A stretch of 64,000 bases of DNA, from the NCBI GenBank assembly GCA_964195155.1, contig CAXMOP010000015.1, forward strand, positions 11,170 through 75,169. The letters are read 5' to 3'. The notes beneath the pieces were generated by a model that saw only the letters and a list, made by a program, of their open reading frames with translations, had not been told where the DNA came from and made no database searches. The first letter of the stretch is position 1. The number at the start of each line of letters is the position of its first letter. This document shows positions 17,946 to 26,100 of this stretch, piece after piece. Made by a program: the position numbers and the translations under genes. Origin of the DNA: JACZST01 sp964195155 (GTDB taxonomy: Bacteria; Actinomycetota; Acidimicrobiia; Spongiisociales; UBA5794).

Positions 17946-18431
17946 ATGCCAACATTCGACGTCGTCTCACAGGTGGACATGCAAGAGATCCGCAACGCGG
18001 TAGACCAGGCCATGCGCGAGATCCTGAATCGATACGACTTCAAGGGCACCGACACCAAGATCTGGTTCGATGACGACGGCATCTCGGTCGAGTCGGCCTC
18101 GGATCATCGTGTCGAGGCGGCCATCGACGTCCTCCAGACCAGGCTGGTGCGGCGGGAAGTCGCCCTCAAGTCGCTCAGCGGGGGTGAGGTCAAGCCGGCT
18201 GCGGGGGGCCGCTCCCGTGCCGAGTTCACCCTCAACCAGGGGATCCCCCAGGACGCAGCCAAGGAATTGTCCAAACACGTGCGCGACCTCGGCCTCAAGG
18301 TGCAGGTACAGGTGCAGGGTGACCAGCTTCGAGTGCAGGCCAAGAAGCGAGACGACCTGCAGGCGGTGATCGCCGAGCTCAGATCCATGGACTACCGCCT
18401 GCCGCTCCAATACGTCAATTTCCGGGACTAA
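17946..18431 (+). CDS. YajQ family nucleotide-binding protein
   Basis: This 161-residue protein is full length for YajQ (UPF0234): it begins PTFDVVSQVDMQEIRNAVDQ, contains NRYDFKGTD, and ends with RSMDYRLPLQYVNFRD. Family members bind nucleotides; in Xanthomonas a member binds cyclic di-GMP and acts with a transcription factor. It lies 4 nt before the LOG gene, so the two are probably co-transcribed. Confidence 0.93.
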   Translation: MPTFDVVSQVDMQEIRNAVDQAMREILNRYDFKGTDTKIWFDDDGISVESASDHRVEAAIDVLQTRLVRREVALKSLSGGEVKPAAGGRSRAEFTLNQGIPQDAAKELSKHVRDLGLKVQVQVQGDQLRVQAKKRDDLQAVIAELRSMDYRLPLQYVNFRD

Positions 18432-18435
18432 CCAG

Positions 18436-19509
18436 ATGCCCTACACCATGGGTGACCCCAAACTCGACGAACAGCTCAACACGCTGATCTCTGATGTCGC
18501 GGGAACCGAACCGGATCTGGAGCAGGAACTGGTCCGGGAGCTCGTCGTCACCTCGCTGAAACTGCTCCGCGATGACACCGACCGTGGTGACCTCAAGCTG
18601 ATGAACGCCGCGCTCAAAGAGATGCGCTACTCCTTCGCCATATTCCAGGGCTACCGGGACGTCAAAAAGGTCACGATGTACGGTTCGGCTCGTACCAAGC
18701 CGGACGACCCGAACTACCAGATCGCCGAACAGTTCGCCTCCCGCATGGTCGACCGACACGGATGGATGGTGGTCACCGGGGCCGGGCCCGGAATCATGGA
18801 GGCGGGGAATCTCGGCGCCGGCAGCGACGACTCCTTCGGTGTCAACATCCGCCTTCCCTTCGAAGCGGAGGCCAACCCGTATGTGCACGAGAGCCGGTTG
18901 ATCAACTACAAGTACTTCTTCACCCGGAAACTCATGTTCGTGAAGGAATCGGACGCCTTTGTGCTGTTCCCCGGAGGGTTCGGTACCCAGGACGAGGCCT
19001 TCGAGCTCCTCACCTTGATCCAGACCGGCAAGTCCGACCTCCACCCGATCGTCATGCTCGAAGCACCCGACACGGGATACTGGGGAGCCTGGCGGCAGTT
19101 CGTCGACACGCTCGTCGCACAAGAGATGATCTCGCCCGACGACCTCCATCTCTTCGACATCACGAACGACATCGAGGTCGCCATCAACGAGATCATCGAC
19201 TTCTACGCCTGCTACCACTCGCAACGGTTCGTCGACGGCGACCTGATCCTCCGTCTGCTGCGCGAGCCAACCGACGAGCTGATCGCCTCGCTCAATGAGG
19301 AGTTCGCCGACATCATCAGCCATGGGGAGATCCACAAGATCGGCGCCACGACCGCCGAAGTCTCCTCCAACGACAACGTCGACCTGCCGAGGCTCCGCCT
19401 CAGCTTCGATCGCCGCCATTTCGGCAGACTCAGGCTGCTCGTCGATCGGCTCAACGAGGAGGCGGTCAGGCTCGGCCCGCCGATCAGTTCAAACACCAAA
19501 CACCAGTAG
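18436..19509 (+). CDS. LOG family protein (lysine decarboxylase-like fold)
   Basis: This 357-residue protein has the Rossmann-like LOG core: YGSARTKPDD, TGAGPGIMEAGNLGA and the signature PGGFGTQDEAFELLT. Small LOG proteins are cytokinin-riboside 5'-monophosphate phosphoribohydrolases. This longer form has extra N- and C-terminal extensions (about 80 and 100 residues), and its substrate is unknown. It sits directly downstream of the YajQ gene. Confidence 0.87.
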   Translation: MPYTMGDPKLDEQLNTLISDVAGTEPDLEQELVRELVVTSLKLLRDDTDRGDLKLMNAALKEMRYSFAIFQGYRDVKKVTMYGSARTKPDDPNYQIAEQFASRMVDRHGWMVVTGAGPGIMEAGNLGAGSDDSFGVNIRLPFEAEANPYVHESRLINYKYFFTRKLMFVKESDAFVLFPGGFGTQDEAFELLTLIQTGKSDLHPIVMLEAPDTGYWGAWRQFVDTLVAQEMISPDDLHLFDITNDIEVAINEIIDFYACYHSQRFVDGDLILRLLREPTDELIASLNEEFADIISHGEIHKIGATTAEVSSNDNVDLPRLRLSFDRRHFGRLRLLVDRLNEEAVRLGPPISSNTKHQ

Positions 19510-19512
19510 AAT
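19507..19512 (+). promoter_or_regulatory. -10 element TAGAAT upstream of the TIGR03084-like gene
   Basis: TAGAAT lies 8 nt before ATG 19521 and overlaps the end of the LOG gene, suggesting an independent leaderless promoter in an 11-bp gap. Confidence 0.5.
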
Positions 19513-19520
19513 CACCCACC

Positions 19521-20303
19521 ATGAGGGAGATCCTTTCTGACTTGGTCGCGGAAGAACAGCACCTGGACCAGTTTCTCCAGAGCCTGAGCGACCGTCAATG
19601 GAAGAAAAATACGCCGGCGATCGGCTGGACCATCCAGGACCAGGTGAGCCACCTCGCCTACGTCGAGGGGGTCGCCGCCGAGGTGCTGGAGCAGGGTAAG
19701 AAGCGAATCGACGCCGAAGACATCGAGGATATCGACGAGTGGACCTCGATCGGCGTGGCGATCGGCCGACCACAGCGGCACCAGGAGGTCATCGAGTGGT
19801 GGCGACACGGCAGAGCCGACGTCGTCGATGCCTTGTCGAGGATGACCGCCGGAGACCGGGTGCCCTGGCTCTACGGGGACATGGGCGCCAAGAGCTTTGC
19901 GACGACGCGGCTCATGGAGACCTGGGCGCACGGGCTCGACATCAAGGTCGCCATCCTTGGGCGGATTCTTCCCATTCCCGAGGAGGATTTGGAGGAGGAA
20001 GAGGAAGATCCGCTGGCCGACACCTCCCGTCTCCGTCACATCGCCTGGCTTGGACAGAAGAGCCTGCCGTTCTCATTCCGCCAGCTCGACGAGCAGTACC
20101 CCGATCAGGGCGTTCGCGTCGAGGTCATGGGGCCCAAGTACCAGGCATGGCGATTTGGGCCGGAGGACTCCGACCAGGTGATTCGCGGCATGGCCGGCGA
20201 CTGGTGCCGCGTTGTGGTTCAGCGCCAGGATCCCGCAGACACGGGGCTCAAAGCGGTCGGTGAGCACGCCGAGCGGGCCCTTGAGATCGCCAGGGCCTAT
20301 TGA
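19521..20303 (+). CDS. TIGR03084-type DinB-like metal-binding protein
   Basis: This 260-residue protein begins with a DinB/maleylpyruvate-isomerase-like four-helix bundle: IGWTIQDQVSHLAYVEGVAA carries one metal-ligand histidine, and RLMETWAHGLDI carries the second. A C-terminal SCP2-like segment (GDWCRVVVQRQDPADTGL) follows. It matches the actinobacterial TIGR03084 group of mycothiol-dependent-enzyme-like proteins. The substrate is not known. A very acidic run (EEDLEEEEEDP) links the domains. Confidence 0.82.
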   Translation: MREILSDLVAEEQHLDQFLQSLSDRQWKKNTPAIGWTIQDQVSHLAYVEGVAAEVLEQGKKRIDAEDIEDIDEWTSIGVAIGRPQRHQEVIEWWRHGRADVVDALSRMTAGDRVPWLYGDMGAKSFATTRLMETWAHGLDIKVAILGRILPIPEEDLEEEEEDPLADTSRLRHIAWLGQKSLPFSFRQLDEQYPDQGVRVEVMGPKYQAWRFGPEDSDQVIRGMAGDWCRVVVQRQDPADTGLKAVGEHAERALEIARAY

Positions 20304-20323
20304 GCCGTGGGGTGACCCACCGA

Positions 20324-21133
20324 ATGTCCCAGCGCTCGTCCCACCGCTTGTCCCAACGCTTGTCCCAAGGCTTGACCCACCGCCTCATCGGGATGGTCCA
20401 CCTCGGACCGTTGCCCGGCGCCCCCAGATTTCGCGGACACCTGCAAGAGGTGATTGACGCCGCCGTTGGTGATGCCATGACGCTCGGCGATGCCGGGTTT
20501 GACGCCCTCATGGTGGAGAATCTCGGCGACGCACCGTTTTTTCCCGACGAGGTGCCACAAATCACCGTCGCCGCAATGACCAGAGCAGTCGATGCGATTG
20601 GTGCTGTCGGCTTGCCCACGGGCGTCAATGTTCTTCGCAACGATGCGCTGGCGGCGTTGTCGATCGCCGCGATCACCGCCGCTTCGTTCATCAGGGTGAA
20701 CGTACTGACCGGGACGATGTTCACCGATCAGGGCCCGATCGTTGGGCGCGCCGCCGAGGTCGAGCGTTTCCGATCCTTGCACTGCCCGGACGTCGCCATC
20801 GTCGCCGACGTCTTCGTGAAGCACGCCACGCCTCCCGCCGGATTGACGCTGGAAGAAGCCACCCACGATCTGAGCACACGATCAGGTGCCGACGGGATCA
20901 TCGTGTCCGGACCGGCCACCGGAGCGGCAGCCGACCTCGACGACTTGGCGCTGGTTGCCGACACCAAAAGCCTCCCCGTCTTCGTCGGGTCTGGCGTGAC
21001 CGCGGCGTCCATCGGTGCAACCCTCAAGATCGCCGACGGCGTCATCGTGGGCAGCGCCACCAAACCCGACGGCAACGTAGACGCACCGGTCGACGCTGAT
21101 CTCGCTCGCGCGATCGTGGCCGCCGCCGGATGA
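20324..21133 (+). CDS. BtpA/SgcQ family TIM-barrel protein
   Basis: This 269-residue protein has the BtpA core: LIGMVHLGPLPGAPRF, then GFDALMVENLGDAPF, FIRVNVLTGTMFTDQG, DGIIVSGPATG and VFVGSGVTAASI. BtpA is linked to photosystem I stability in cyanobacteria; bacterial relatives (SgcQ) are of unclear function. The start is uncertain: ATG 20324 is chosen, but an in-frame TTG at 20300 overlaps the previous gene. The first about 20 residues come from a 12-bp tandem repeat and are not family-like, so a shorter start near 20390 is also possible. Confidence 0.8.
   Translation: MSQRSSHRLSQRLSQGLTHRLIGMVHLGPLPGAPRFRGHLQEVIDAAVGDAMTLGDAGFDALMVENLGDAPFFPDEVPQITVAAMTRAVDAIGAVGLPTGVNVLRNDALAALSIAAITAASFIRVNVLTGTMFTDQGPIVGRAAEVERFRSLHCPDVAIVADVFVKHATPPAGLTLEEATHDLSTRSGADGIIVSGPATGAAADLDDLALVADTKSLPVFVGSGVTAASIGATLKIADGVIVGSATKPDGNVDAPVDADLARAIVAAAG
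20326..20391. repeat. Imperfect 12-bp tandem repeat at the BtpA gene 5' end
   Basis: About five imperfect copies of CTTGTCCCAACG run through the first codons of the BtpA-family gene, giving the reading RLSQRLSQGLTHR. It may be translated or may lie in the leader if the gene starts lower down. Confidence 0.7.
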
Positions 21134-21162
21134 CCTCGGTCACGGCGCCGCCCTCTGGTGAT

Positions 21163-21222
21163 GACGGTGTTGAACAATGACGAGTGCCCTGAGCACCCGC
21201 TCACTTGAGTGTTGCGGTGACG
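21163..21222. repeat. CTAG-type element, 5' half only (copy 2)
   Basis: GACGGTGTTGAACAATGACGAG and about 40 further bases match the left half of the 36758 copy, including TTGAGTGTTGCGGTGA. The right half is replaced by unrelated DNA. It lies between the BtpA gene and the convergent CGNR gene. Confidence 0.7.
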
Positions 21223-21268
21223 AATCGGTGCGGATCACCTGGGTGTCGCCAGCGACCGCGAACCGTTG

Positions 21269-21823
21269 CTATGACGCCCGCTGGCGTCTCCGATAGGCGG
21301 CGACGTTCTCCCTGGTGGTGCAGGAGTCGGAGCAGTTGAGGCGGGAGCGATTGCGCGAAATGTCCACGAAGACGTCGTCGCATGTCGTAGATGCGCAGCG
21401 GCCGAATCGCTGAAACCCGCCTTCGATCAGCGCCGTGGTCAATCCCATGGCAGCCACCGCCCCCAGCCAGCGGGCCGCGCTGCCCCCCTCGGGTTCGTAG
21501 TGGAGATGAGGCCCTTCACCGTGGACACTCACCCTTGGGGTCGCCGAGACGTCCATGAGCACGGCGTTGAGCGACGATGCCGCCTCCTGCTCGTCGGCCG
21601 CGGTGAACACCACCCGCAGCCGGGAGCGGAGGGCACGAACCTCGTGGAGGTCGCTATCCGAGAGGCGCCGGTCACCGCCGAACCAATCGCCGTCCCAAGC
21701 GTCGATGAAGGTCCCGATATCCTGCGGCGTCCGCAGCTGATCCTCGCCGCTCATCACGTCGATCGAGTTGATCAATGCCACGGCCATCCGCACCGGCTCG
21801 TCGCTGTAGTGGGAGAAATCCAT
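21269..21823 (-). CDS. CGNR zinc-finger / ABATE-domain protein (putative regulator)
   Basis: This 184-residue protein has an N-terminal ABATE domain and a C-terminal CGNR-type zinc finger: FGRCASTTCDDVFVDISRNRSR, then CSDSCTTRENVAAYRRR, with four cysteines. The signature here reads CTTR instead of CGNR. Such proteins are predicted stress-responsive transcription regulators. It is divergent from an EamA exporter gene across 73 bp, a recurrent pairing that suggests it controls the exporter. Confidence 0.85.
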   Translation of the reverse strand: MDFSHYSDEPVRMAVALINSIDVMSGEDQLRTPQDIGTFIDAWDGDWFGGDRRLSDSDLHEVRALRSRLRVVFTAADEQEAASSLNAVLMDVSATPRVSVHGEGPHLHYEPEGGSAARWLGAVAAMGLTTALIEGGFQRFGRCASTTCDDVFVDISRNRSRLNCSDSCTTRENVAAYRRRQRAS

Positions 21824-21849
21824 GTGACTCGTTACGGGTCTCGGCGATT

Positions 21850-21882
21850 AGTGTAATGTATGTAATCAGTATAGCCCATTAC
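21850..21882. promoter_or_regulatory. AT-rich operator-like region between CGNR and EamA genes
   Basis: The divergent intergenic region contains TGTAAT twice (21852 and 21861, 9 bp apart) and the inverted pair GTAATG (21853) / CATTAC (21877). TACACT (minus strand, 21850-21855) could be the -10 of the CGNR gene. It is a likely binding site for the CGNR regulator. Confidence 0.45.
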
Positions 21883-21896
21883 CGAAGGCCCTGCCG

Positions 21897-22946
21897 ATGG
21901 CGACGACGACATCCGCCGAATCCACAGAACGTGAGCCAACCGGCTCAACCTCCAGGAATGGACTCGTCATTGGTGCCGCCCTCGTCGCCGTCTACTTCAT
22001 CTGGGGATCGACCTACCTGGCGATCCGGTTTGGTCTCGAGGGGTTCCCCCCGTTCCTGTTGAGCGCAATCCGCTTCCTGATCGCAGGCGGCATCCTGTAC
22101 ACCGTTCTTCGTCTCCGCGGAACTCCTGCTCCCAGCCGGCGTCACTGGTGGAATGGCGCCAGGGTGGGGGCACTGATGCTGGCGGGAGGCGTTGGGCTCG
22201 TCACCATCGCCGAGGACTTCGGCGTGGGCTCCGGTGTGGCGGCTACCGCGGTGGCGATAATTCCCCTGTGGGCGGCCCTGGTGAGCGGGCTGTTCGGCAA
22301 GTGGCCGTTGCGCCTGGAATGGGTGGGTCTCGTCGTCGGGTTCGCCGGCGTTTTGGTGCTGGCCCGGGAAGGCGATTTCGCATCCAACCCCCGCGGCTTG
22401 ATCCTTCTGGTGATCGCCCCGATCCTGTGGTCGATTGGATCGGTGTGGGGATCACATCTTGATATGCCCCGGCCTGCCATGGCCACCGCCACCCAGTTGC
22501 TGGCCGGCGGAGCCGTCTTGGCGCTGCTCGCCGGCCTGTTCGGTGAGCGGATCACCGAGAATCCGTCCGCCTCCGCCTGGCTCGCCCTCGGCTACCTGAT
22601 CGTGTTCGGCTCGATCATCGCCTACACCGCCTACGTCTACCTGCTCCGCACCGTTCGTCCGGCGCTTGCCACCAGCTACGCCTATGTCAACCCGGTGGTG
22701 GCCGTGGCGCTCGGCGTGACCCTGGGCGCCGAGATTCTCACGGGTCCGGCCTTCATCGCTCTGCCCCTGATCCTGGCCGGCGTTGGGCTGGCCGCGGCAG
22801 CACCAGGGCGTTCCCGACGAGAGCGAGACCAACGGTCGCTCAGCAGTGCTCCTGATGAGGACGGCGGAAATATCTCCAAAGACATCGTGTCCTCTCCCAA
22901 GGAGTCATCTGACGCTGAGGCGTATTGCGCCGACGACGCCGCGTGA
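21897..22946 (+). CDS. EamA/DMT family transporter
   Basis: This 349-residue integral membrane protein has about ten hydrophobic segments in two EamA repeats. The first begins VAVYFIWGSTYLAIRFGLEG, the hallmark of this family, and the second includes AYVNPVVAVALGVTLGAEIL. Drug/metabolite transporters of this type export amino acids or small metabolites. The last about 45 residues are a charged cytoplasmic tail. It is divergent from a CGNR regulator and followed by two hairpins. Confidence 0.9.
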   Translation: MATTTSAESTEREPTGSTSRNGLVIGAALVAVYFIWGSTYLAIRFGLEGFPPFLLSAIRFLIAGGILYTVLRLRGTPAPSRRHWWNGARVGALMLAGGVGLVTIAEDFGVGSGVAATAVAIIPLWAALVSGLFGKWPLRLEWVGLVVGFAGVLVLAREGDFASNPRGLILLVIAPILWSIGSVWGSHLDMPRPAMATATQLLAGGAVLALLAGLFGERITENPSASAWLALGYLIVFGSIIAYTAYVYLLRTVRPALATSYAYVNPVVAVALGVTLGAEILTGPAFIALPLILAGVGLAAAAPGRSRRERDQRSLSSAPDEDGGNISKDIVSSPKESSDAEAYCADDAA

Positions 22947-22975
22947 GTTGGGAGTGACCCGGGCCCAACGGTCGC

Positions 22976-23010
22976 CGTCTTACCCACAGAAGTGCGGGTA
23001 AGACGATTTT
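22976..23010 (+). terminator. Rho-independent terminator after the EamA gene
   Basis: CGTCTTACCC and GGGTAAGACG form a 10-bp perfect stem with a 10-nt loop, followed by ATTTT. Confidence 0.7.
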
Positions 23011-23020
23011 GTCATTTACC

Positions 23021-23047
23021 AAAGCCTCAACCCATGATCGAGGCTTT
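23021..23047. terminator. Second hairpin AAAGCCTC/GAGGCTTT
   Basis: An 8-bp stem with an 11-nt loop lies just after the first hairpin. It carries A and T runs on its two sides. The remaining bases up to lhr (about 150 bp, very C-rich) show nothing else. Confidence 0.5.
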
Positions 23048-23187
23048 CCCGAGATACCGTGTGGTTAAGCGGATCGCGGCCCTCACCCACCGCCTGACCC
23101 CTCCCCCCTAACCCCCCTCCCCCCCTAATACCAGCCCGCGGAATGCGCGGGAACCGCGATCCCGGGATAGCCGTCACCCTCGGCCGG

Positions 23188-23193
23188 TACCCT
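23188..23193 (+). promoter_or_regulatory. -10 element TACCCT upstream of lhr
   Basis: TACCCT is 6 nt before GTG 23200, which supports that codon as a leaderless start. Confidence 0.5.
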
Positions 23194-23199
23194 GTCGTC

Positions 23200-26100
23200 G
23201 TGGACGCACTCGACGGCTTTTCCGACGCCACCAAGACGTGGTTCGCTTCGGCGTTCGTCGCGCCCACCGCGGCGCAGGTCGATGGCTGGCCGGCGATCGC
23301 ATCGGGAAGCCACACCCTCATCCACGCCCCGACCGGCTCGGGAAAGACGCTCGCTGCGTTCCTCTGGGCACTCGACCGTCTCGGGCAGGAGCCCACGCCT
23401 CCCGAGCGCGAGCGCTGCCGCGTCCTCTATATCTCCCCGCTGAAAGCGCTGGCGCACGATATCGACCGCAACCTCCGAACTCCGCTCGCCGGTATCCGCC
23501 TCGCCGCTCAACGACTCGGCGTCGAGTCGCCGGAAATCTCGACCGGGATGCGCACCGGTGACACCCCCCAGCGCGACCGACAGGCAATGCTCCGTCACCC
23601 GCCCGACATCCTGATCACCACGCCGGAGAGCCTGTACCTGATGCTCACCTCTCGGGCTCGCGAGATCCTCGCGTCGGTGCGTTGGGTGATCATCGATGAG
23701 ATCCATTCGATCGCCGGATCCAAGCGCGGCACGCATCTGGCCATCAGCCTGGAGCGCCTGGCGGCGATCACCGATGTCGAGCCGCAGCGTATCGGCCTGT
23801 CGGCAACCCAGCGCCCCCTGGAGGACATCGCAGCGTTTCTCGGCGGCGGCATCCCCGATGGGGATCGCTGGACGCCGAGGCCGGTCAACATCGTGGACGC
23901 GCCCCGAGACAAGGCCCTCGATATCGAGATCGTGGTCCCGGTCGCCGACATGACCAAACCGGAGCTGACCGTGGCTCCCGATGGCGACGACCCCGAAAAC
24001 CCGGCGCGGCGATCGATCTGGCCCGCCGTGTATCCAAGATTGCTCGACCTGCTGGCAGAACATCGCTCGACGATCTTCTTCGTCAACTCTCGCGGTCTGG
24101 CCGAACGGCTTGCCGCCGAATTGAACCGCCTCGCCGACGACGAAGTCGTCAGGTCCCACCATGGATCGGTGTCGCGCGAGCAGCGCATCGAGATCGAGGA
24201 CCGGCTCAAGAGCGGCGACCTGCGCGGTGTCGTTGCCACCTCGACACTCGAGCTGGGAATCGACATGGCAGCGGTCGACCTGGTGGTACTCGTCGAGTCG
24301 CCGTCCTCGGTAGCCAGCGGGCTCCAGCGCGTGGGCAGGGCCGGGCACCAGGTCGGAGCACCGTCGGTGGCGAAGGTCTTCCCCAAGCATCGTGGCGACC
24401 TGCTCGAGACGGCGGTGGTCGTCGAGCGGATGTATGCCGGGGCCATCGAGGAGACCTCGATACCGCAGAACCCCCTCGACGTCCTTGCCCAGCAGATCGT
24501 CGCCATCGCTGCGGACGCCACGGTTGCGGTCGACGATCTCTACGACCTGGTCAGGCGATCGATGCCGTACCGCGACCTGGGCCGGGGTGTCTTCGACTCG
24601 GTGCTCGACATGCTCGCCGGCCGCTATCCGTCGGACGAGTTTGCCGAGCTTCGCCCGCGCATCATTTGGGATCGTGTCGCCGGGACCATCGAAGGCAGAC
24701 GCAACGCGCGGATGCTTGCCGTCACCAATCCGGGGACCATTCCGGATCGCGGCCTTTACCGGGTCGTCCTGCCCGACGGGGGCCGCGTCGGCGAGCTCGA
24801 CGAAGAGATGGTCTACGAGTCCCGACCCGGCGACACCATTGTGCTCGGCACCTCGTCGTGGCGTGTCGACGACATCACCCACGACCAGGTCGTCGTCTCC
24901 CCTGCCCCTGCCAGCTCCAATGCCCGGCTCCCCTTCTGGCACGGCGATGCCCCCGGCCGGCCGCTCGAACTGGGCCGGGCCGTCGGAGCATTCATCCGCA
25001 CCATCGGGGGCATGGACCAACAAACCGCCATCAACACCCTCATCGAGCAGTACCGGCTCGATCCGTGGGCCGCCTCCAACCTCGCTGGTTTCATCGAGGA
25101 GGAGCGAGCGGCCACCGGTGTGCTGCCGACCGATCGCACGATTGTTGTCGAGCGCTTCCGAGATGAGATCGGCGACTGGCGCGTCGCCGTGCTGACGCCT
25201 TTCGGGGCAAGGGTTCATGCGCCGTGGGCGCTTGCCGCGCGCCACCGGTACCGGGAGCGTCACGGCACCGCGGTCGACATGATCTGGGCGGACGACGGCA
25301 TCCTCTTCCGCTTCCCGGACGTCGACGAACCGCCCGACACCCAGGAGCTGCTCATTGAACCCGAGGAGATCGAGGAAACCCTGCTCGCCGAGGTCGCAGA
25401 CTCGGCCTTGTTCGCCTCGCGGTTTCGAGAGGCCGCGGCGCGATCGCTGCTGCTGCCAAAGCGCCGGCCCGGGACGAGGACGCCGCTGTGGCAGCAGCGC
25501 AGAAGAGCGGCAAGCCTCCTCGAGGTGGCGAAGAAGCACGGGACCTTTCCCGTGGTGCTCGAGACCTACCGCGAGGTGTTGCAGGACCATTTCGACCTTC
25601 CCGCGCTCAACGAGGTCCTCAGCGATGTGAGCCGCCGGCGCACTCGTGTGGCCCAGGTCGACCTGGCGGGGCCGAGCCCCTTCGCTTCGTCGCTCACCTT
25701 CGACTTCGTGGCCGCATTCATGTACGAGTACGACGCTCCGGTCGCCGAGCGACGGGCGATGGCCCTCACCCTCGATCGCAGCCTGCTGGCCGAACTGCTC
25801 GGCGAGCCCGCATTTCGGGATCTGCTCGACGCCGAGGTCATCGGCTCGGTCGAAGACGAGCTGCAGCACCGCTCGGACGAGCGTCGCGCGAGATCCCAGG
25901 ACGGGCTGCACGATCTGCTCCGCGACCTCGGACCGCTCCCGGCCGGGGAGATCGCCGAGCGGACGACCAGCCCCGGTGACGCGGCGGCTTGGCTCGCATC
26001 GCTCGAGCAATCGGGCCGGATCATCGCAGTCACGATCTCCGGTGAACCGCGGTTCGCCGCCATCGAAGATGCCTCCCGGCTGCGCGACGCGGTCGGCGTG

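Noticed and set aside
23050..23110. Possible tRNA near lhr (GTGGTTAAGCGG-like sequence)
   Set aside because: No cloverleaf can be built, and no T-arm or acceptor stem follows.
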